Below are positions 35,311-38,813 of a stretch of 38,813 nt of DNA, piece after piece. Both the position numbers and the translations under genes were made by a program. Under the pieces are notes generated by a model. It ran no database searches, was not told the DNA's origin, and saw only the letters and a program-made list of their open reading frames with translations. Source of the DNA: Flavimaricola sp. (GTDB lineage Bacteria > Pseudomonadota > Alphaproteobacteria > Rhodobacterales > Rhodobacteraceae); the NCBI GenBank assembly GCA_029255105.1, contig JAQWWH010000043.1, positions 1 to 38,813 of the forward strand. Direction: 5' to 3'. The number at the start of each line of letters is the position of its first letter. The stretch's first letter is position 1.

Positions 35311-35330
35311 TCCCCCAGCTTGTCCCCCAC
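35311..35330 (+). repeat. Right paired TCCCCCA boxes (probable integrase arm site)
   Basis: TCCCCCAG and TCCCCCAC at a 12-bp pitch, in the same orientation as at 23740-23759. They lie 132 bases inside attR. On the minus strand the first box forms the integrase ribosome-binding site, so bound integrase could limit its own synthesis. Confidence 0.65.
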
Positions 35331-35462
35331 TTAGTCAGGGATTGATAGGGAATATGCCGGAATATACAGGACAGGGGAAGGAGGTTTTTTAGTTGATAAG
35401 CGCTTGATAAATAGAACCTTAAAGGAATGTCTTGGAACATCTGGGAAAGGTCTTATGGCGGT

Positions 35463-35483
35463 TCCCCAGTCCGCCACTTACCC
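35463..35483 (+). repeat. Right attachment-site repeat (attR core)
   Basis: Exact 21-bp copy of 23679-23699, the tRNA-Arg 3' end including the CCA. It is followed by different sequence, as expected for the original chromosomal site. Confidence 0.92.
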
Positions 35484-35866
35484 CTGATTTCATTGCGAAT
35501 TGGTGGATGTGGGGGCTCGTTCTCATCAAGGTTCCCCGATAGCGCTGGTCCTGCAGGTTGGCTCCCTCTTCGCCCCCAGCCTACACAAAAGAACCCCCCC
35601 CCACTTCGCCGACCCCACTGTGGGGACCCTCCCCCGTTTCGGGCAGGGATCACTCTGTCCCTATATACTCGATTCTGCACGAACGGTTGGTGTTGTGCAG
35701 TTTTTGGAACTGTTTTGGGGGCAAAGAAGCCTATGACAGAACATGCAAAAATCATCCTTGGCCAAAATCAGCCCCTGCAACAAAGCCGAGCCAAGCACAC
35801 ATATCGGCAACGGGAGGGAAACATGATGGATTTGCGGGGTCATCTGCCCAGTTAACAGTCAGTGAC
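35484..35866. other. Region beyond attR without a clear gene
   Basis: These 383 bases hold no gene I can support firmly. A 40-codon + strand frame at 35733-35855 (MTEHAKIILGQNQPLQQ...) is preceded by AAAGAAG but matches nothing I know. The section at about 35580-35640 is rich in runs of C and G. Confidence 0.5.
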
Positions 35867-36270
35867 CTAGGGTGCTACGCTCATACCCGGTTCCCAGCTT
35901 CCCGAAATTGCCGACTGTTGGATGGCTTCGATCGTCTCCTGTACTCCAAGCGCTTCGCGAAAATCGGGGCCGCACCGGCTGCCCCCACTATGGGCGGCGA
36001 TCAGCTGTGCAACCTCGATGACTTTCAGGTCGTTGAAACCCAGATGATGGCCGGGGGCCGGGCAGAACTGAGCATAGGGCGGTTGACTTGGCCCGGCTTC
36101 GATCCGGGTAAAGCCGGCGGTCGCACCGTCGCCCTGGGTCAAGAGCAGCTAGTTCATTCGCTCTTGCGAAAAGGCGATCGCGCCTTTTGTACCGGTCACC
36201 TCAAACGACAAGTCCATCGTTCGGTCCGTAGCGGCTCAGTTGGCCTCGATGCTGCCGAAGTGTGTGGCAG
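35867..36270 (-). pseudogene. Gfo/Idh/MocA oxidoreductase, C-terminal remnant with two stops
   Basis: The minus-strand frame reads FGSIEAN, stop, then DLSFEVTGTKGAIAFSQERM, N, stop, then LLLLTQGDGATAGF, PAPGHHLGFNDLKVIEVAQL and the C-terminus ending EPGMSVAP. This is the C-terminal domain of an NAD-dependent sugar/inositol dehydrogenase-like protein. A TGA (36236-36238) sits where Trp is usual, and a TAG (36149-36151) where Glu is usual. The Rossmann N-terminal domain is missing. The break joins IS3-derived sequence near 36255-36275. Confidence 0.8.
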
Positions 36271-36725
36271 GCGCGACGCTCGGACACGCCAAGCTTCTGC
36301 CGCACATGGTCGATACACTTGCGACGACGTGAAGGATGAGACCATTTTCCGCCATTACTCTGAGGACAATGGTCAAATGAAGTTTCGCTTTGCTGCTTCA
36401 CTCGGAATGAGCTTGTCCAGCGTCAGGTCTGATACCCCGCGCCGAAGCCGTTGGTTCTCTATCTCAAGCTCTTTAAGACGCGCGAGTTGAGGCTGCTGCA
36501 TCCCGCCATTATGCTTGCGTCGTCGATAAGACGTCTGCTGTGTCACGCCGATCTGGCGCGCCGCTTCGGCAATCGTCGCACCCTGTCTTTGCAGAACTCC
36601 AACCTGCCAAAGCTTCGATACAATCTCTTCGAGCTTTTCTCGTTTTCCAGCCAACGCTGATCCTCCAACTTGTGGGACAATCTATCCCAGTTGTTGGACC
36701 CCTTTCAGGGGGCTGCTCTAACCAT
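36262..36725 (-). pseudogene. Truncated IS3-family element (OrfA plus start of OrfB)
   Basis: On the minus strand OrfA (36654-36373, TTG start) encodes IVSKLWQVGVLQRQGATIAE, a helix-turn-helix, and a leucine-zipper-like RLKELEIENQRLRRGVSDL, typical of IS3 OrfA. The OrfB frame follows with SRRRKCIDHVRQKLGVSERR and stops matching after about 30 residues, at LRQHR. The rest of OrfB, including the DDE core, is gone. A GGTTAGAGCAGCCCCCTGAAAG-type end lies near 36703-36724. It cannot transpose by itself. Confidence 0.75.
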
Positions 36726-36747
36726 CATTAGTCACTTTGTTGAACTT

Positions 36748-37023
36748 TCAGGCATCCGAGTTCCTGTCACTTGGGGGATGGTCATAGTCAAAGAGTCTGG
36801 ACAGATGAGAGCGCACAGCCAAGCCTACAAAAGCGCCGACCAAAGCACCAAACTTAATGCCAAATTGTGACGAGAAGCCAAGAATATGGGCCAATACAAA
36901 TCCCATAACAGCACCGATAACGACACCGACTGCGATCGCTATGAAGTCACGTACAAACGTTCTTAATACGCCGCGACCAAGAAAAGCCCATTCGTTTACT
37001 GGGTCGTTGTCGTCGTTATTCAT
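36748..37023 (-). CDS. Small membrane protein of unknown function
   Basis: The 91-aa protein has an acidic start (MNNDDNDPVNEWAFLG), two membrane segments (about 27-48 and 56-72; DFIAIAVGVVIGAVMGFVLA and FGALVGAFVGLAV), and a charged C-terminus. Glycine spacing in the second helix suggests close helix packing. GGAGAG precedes the ATG. No family is recognised. It lies between the IS3 remnant and a gene-free stretch (37024-37267) and has no evident operon partner. Confidence 0.6.
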   Translation of the reverse strand: MNNDDNDPVNEWAFLGRGVLRTFVRDFIAIAVGVVIGAVMGFVLAHILGFSSQFGIKFGALVGAFVGLAVRSHLSRLFDYDHPPSDRNSDA

Positions 37024-37351
37024 TTCGCACTCTCCGAACTTTGAATTGGTGAGCCTAATAAGACTAAGAATAATGGCGAAACGTGGGCCAAGACCAACGC
37101 CAGGAAGGGCAGTTTGGGCTCACAGCGGCCTTCCGCGGTGCAGCATGTCGACGGAGCTTGGCCACCGCCTGCCTGCACATTCCCCCAGAGCCGACATTCG
37201 ACGTGAGGGCTCGATGCTTTGGTTGAACCCGCAAAGCCGTCACTAAGGTTCCTTCAGACTAGACTGAACGAGTTTCGAAAAAACCTTCGTCCACTCGACC
37301 AGGATTGGACTTTCGGCCGCCAGAACCTCAGGACAGGCCACCATCTTCTGG

Positions 37352-37904
37352 GTGGGTGTGCCGATCCATCGCATCGTTTGCAGTGCCCTAAACGGTCTGC
37401 CATCTACCGATCAGCATGTCGTCGATCACATCGACACCGATCGGGCGAATAACAGGCCCGAATACCTGCGCTGGTTCCCTCGGCTGGAAAACGGGCTCCT
37501 GAACGAAACCACCGTCCGCCGCATTGAACCGGCATTTGGGTCGATAGAGGCGTTTCTCGAAGATCCGTCCAAGCCCATAAACAAGACATCTTTTCCCGAC
37601 GTCTCATGGATGCGGACCCTGACCAAGGAAGAGAGCGCCAGAACCAAGTCCCGCTTCGAGGCTCGGGCAAAGAGCGGATCGGTTCCGAGCGGCGGCGCAA
37701 TCGTCAAAGACGCACTGGTCGTTCTTACCCGTACTGCGGAAGCTGACCCGATTAAGGACCCGGCCTTTGCCATGATCACCCATCCGCGGCGAGCTGTTCG
37801 CGCACCGCAGCCAACATCAATACTTCACGCTACAAGGTGCCCTAAAGACCTTCTGCCAGCTAACCCGCGAGAGTTTGGCGGACAGCATCGACAACCACAC
37901 TTGA
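37352..37904 (+). pseudogene. HNH endonuclease gene with a frameshift
   Basis: The first part encodes an HNH core: PIHRIVCSALNG, then VVDHIDTDRANNRPEYLRW and LENGLLNETTVRR. These carry the His and Asn residues of the family. The frame then drifts off after FAMITHPR. If one base in the CCC run at 37779-37781 is removed, reading continues as GELFAHRSQHQYFTLQGALK, then TFCQLTRESLADSIDNHT and a stop at 37904. GTG at 37352 is the first start-like codon; the frame is open from 37268, and the true N-terminus may be lost. It could also be a sequencing error. Confidence 0.7.
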
Positions 37905-38194
37905 ACAGCGCGCCATACGCTTTGGAGCATCTATCGACCCTGTTCCAATGCCGGGTCCGGCCCAGAGCTACTCTCGGTCATCCTATCAGTTGCCGCAGCG
38001 CAGCGTGCCCATACCGGTCATTCAGAATGAATTTCAGCACCATCAAGTCGCAGCCACCGTTGGACTGATGGTGCTGGACAACTCTTGCAAAGACAGGTCG
38101 GTCTCGTGTTGTCTCAGAGTGGAATTTTTCCGTTGGTTCTTAAAAGTGTTTGGCTTCAGAATGGCTTAGATTGTTATTTTAGGAGAGAAAACCA
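37905..38194. other. Gene-free stretch before lrgA
   Basis: No supported gene in 290 bases. An 8-base inverted repeat CACCATCA/TGATGGTG lies at about 38038-38075. AGGAGAG before the lrgA ATG is its ribosome-binding site. I see no clear promoter. Confidence 0.5.
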
Positions 38195-38548
38195 ATGCTC
38201 CATTCACTAGGACTGGTCTTGGGCTGTCAGCTTTTGGGAGAAGTTGCTGCGCGGGGCATTGGCCTCCCAATGCCCGGCCCGGTTCTGGGTCTTGCCCTGC
38301 TCGTGCTAATACTCAGCGCAATACCCACACTCGCCGAGCGGCTAAGGCCGACCACCACCGTCATATTGGCGAACCTATCGTTCCTGTTCGTGCCCGCTGG
38401 TGTCGGAGTGATTGGCAACTTCGAGATTTTGTCGGAGGACGGGATTGCACTGCTGGCTATCCTAACCCTTTCGACGGTGCTCTCCATGCTGGCCGCTGTT
38501 GGAACGTTCATTGGCGTTCGGCACGCAACCGAACGCTGGGCCCCATGA
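38195..38548 (+). CDS. CidA/LrgA family membrane protein
   Basis: The 117-aa protein has four predicted membrane helices. The family pattern is CQLLGEVAARGIGLPMPGPV near the N-terminus, then NLSFLFVPAGVGVIG in the third segment. CidA/LrgA proteins are holin-like and act with an LrgB/CidB partner in control of murein hydrolases or export of small metabolites such as pyruvate or glycolate. AGGAGAG precedes the ATG, and the stop overlaps the lrgB start by 4 bp. Confidence 0.9.
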   Translation: MLHSLGLVLGCQLLGEVAARGIGLPMPGPVLGLALLVLILSAIPTLAERLRPTTTVILANLSFLFVPAGVGVIGNFEILSEDGIALLAILTLSTVLSMLAAVGTFIGVRHATERWAP

Positions 38549-38813
38549 CCGACGTCGCAAACCTTTGGAGCTACCTGGCAACTTCACCGCTGACTTGGCT
38601 CACCACAACAATCCTCGCCTATCTGGTTGCAGACGGGGTGGCGCGGCAGTTGGGTAACCCTCCCTGGGCAAATCCCGTACTTCTGTCAGTCCTCCTGATT
38701 GCACCAGCGCTCTGGCTGACACAGACAGACTACACGGCCTATTTCGAAGGTGCACAATTCATCCACTTCCTGCTCGGTCCTGCAACGGTGGCGTTGGCTT
38801 TGCCGCTTTGGGA
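38545..38813 (+). CDS. LrgB/CidB family protein, cut by the window edge
   Basis: The first 89 codons are present and continue past the end of the window. The N-terminus is MTDVANLWSYLATSPLTWLT, with helices after it and the family motif FLLGPATVALALPLW. ATG overlaps the CidA/LrgA stop (ATGA), the usual arrangement of this two-gene unit. The remainder of the gene lies outside. Confidence 0.88.
   Translation, partial: MTDVANLWSYLATSPLTWLTTTILAYLVADGVARQLGNPPWANPVLLSVLLIAPALWLTQTDYTAYFEGAQFIHFLLGPATVALALPLW

Larger units (their letters stand above)
23679..35483. mobile_element. Integrative element in tRNA-Arg; probable phage satellite with cargo
   Basis: This element of about 11.8 kb is delimited by identical 21-bp direct repeats, one at the tRNA 3' end and one at 35463-35483. 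It encodes a P4-type integrase at the right end. A leftward replication and packaging module has AlpA, winged-helix, primase, DUF3987, P27 TerS and small proteins. IS1380 and AT-rich cargo lie between. No large terminase, portal, capsid, tail, lysis or conjugation gene is present. That content fits a helper-dependent phage satellite or a related integrative element. The integrase sits at the end far from the tRNA, which is less usual. Confidence 0.88.

Noticed and set aside
35558..36490. 310-codon + strand frame across the region beyond attR
   Set aside because: It runs antisense to the oxidoreductase and IS3 remnants, and its translation is not protein-like.
37990..38075. Minus-strand fragment reading ILNDRYGHAALRQLIG, similar to a GGDEF-domain piece
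   Set aside because: Too short, and without the GGDEF loop or any extension on either side; chance cannot be excluded.

Overview
The window looks like the chromosome of a Rhodobacterales (Roseobacter/Paracoccus-like) alphaproteobacterium. The evidence is the gene content and order (rpoA-rplQ-rarA-crcB-rluC-ATP12; a bzt/aap amino-acid ABC operon; yidC-MOSC-engB-argB; rpmH-rnpA-yidD), the GC-rich coding style, and chains of genes joined by 4-bp ATGA stop/start overlaps. No rRNA, CRISPR array or replication origin was seen. There is one tRNA gene, tRNA-Arg(ACG).

Bases 1-23692 are ordinary core chromosome. The left block (110-5352, + strand) holds transcription and translation genes: RNA polymerase alpha, L17, the clamp-loader-like ATPase RarA, the fluoride channel CrcB, an RluC-type pseudouridine synthase and the F1-ATPase assembly chaperone ATP12. 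Next is a four-gene glutamate/aspartate-type ABC transporter (5582-10084) with a long hairpin between the binding-protein gene and the permease genes. A convergent minus-strand run (10144-15482) reads yidC > MOSC > engB > argB > ferredoxin-like > sixA, mostly with ATGA or TGATG junctions. Then come a membrane EAL phosphodiesterase, TtcA, a DUF3833 lipoprotein, the rpmH-rnpA-yidD cluster, a VTT membrane protein with a flavin disulfide reductase, and an orphan histidine kinase that ends 63 bp before tRNA-Arg.

Bases 23679-35483 are an integrated mobile element of about 11.8 kb. It sits in the 3' end of tRNA-Arg and is bounded by a perfect 21-bp direct repeat. A P4-type tyrosine integrase lies at the far end. 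Each end also carries a pair of TCCCCCAG/TCCCCCAC boxes at a 12-bp pitch, which look like integrase arm sites. One module reads AlpA-like regulator > winged-helix protein > 32-aa peptide > zinc-finger/Toprim primase > DUF3987 protein > small protein > P27-type terminase small subunit > two small basic proteins > HIRAN protein. There is no large terminase, portal, capsid or tail gene. This is the layout of a phage satellite rather than a complete prophage. An IS1380-family element without target-site duplication separates this module from AT-rich cargo: a DUF1330 protein, a small secreted coiled-coil protein, a remnant of a second integrase, and a protein with about five zinc-ribbon-like repeats ending in a GIY-YIG-like domain. 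The integrase gene and a translationally coupled gene of unknown function follow.

Bases 35484-38813 are a decayed region. They hold a Gfo/Idh/MocA oxidoreductase remnant with two in-frame stops, spliced onto a broken IS3-family element, then a small membrane protein, a frameshifted HNH endonuclease gene, and an apparently intact LrgA/CidA-LrgB pair cut by the window edge.

Everything here comes from reading the sequence and recalling protein families. No database search was run.
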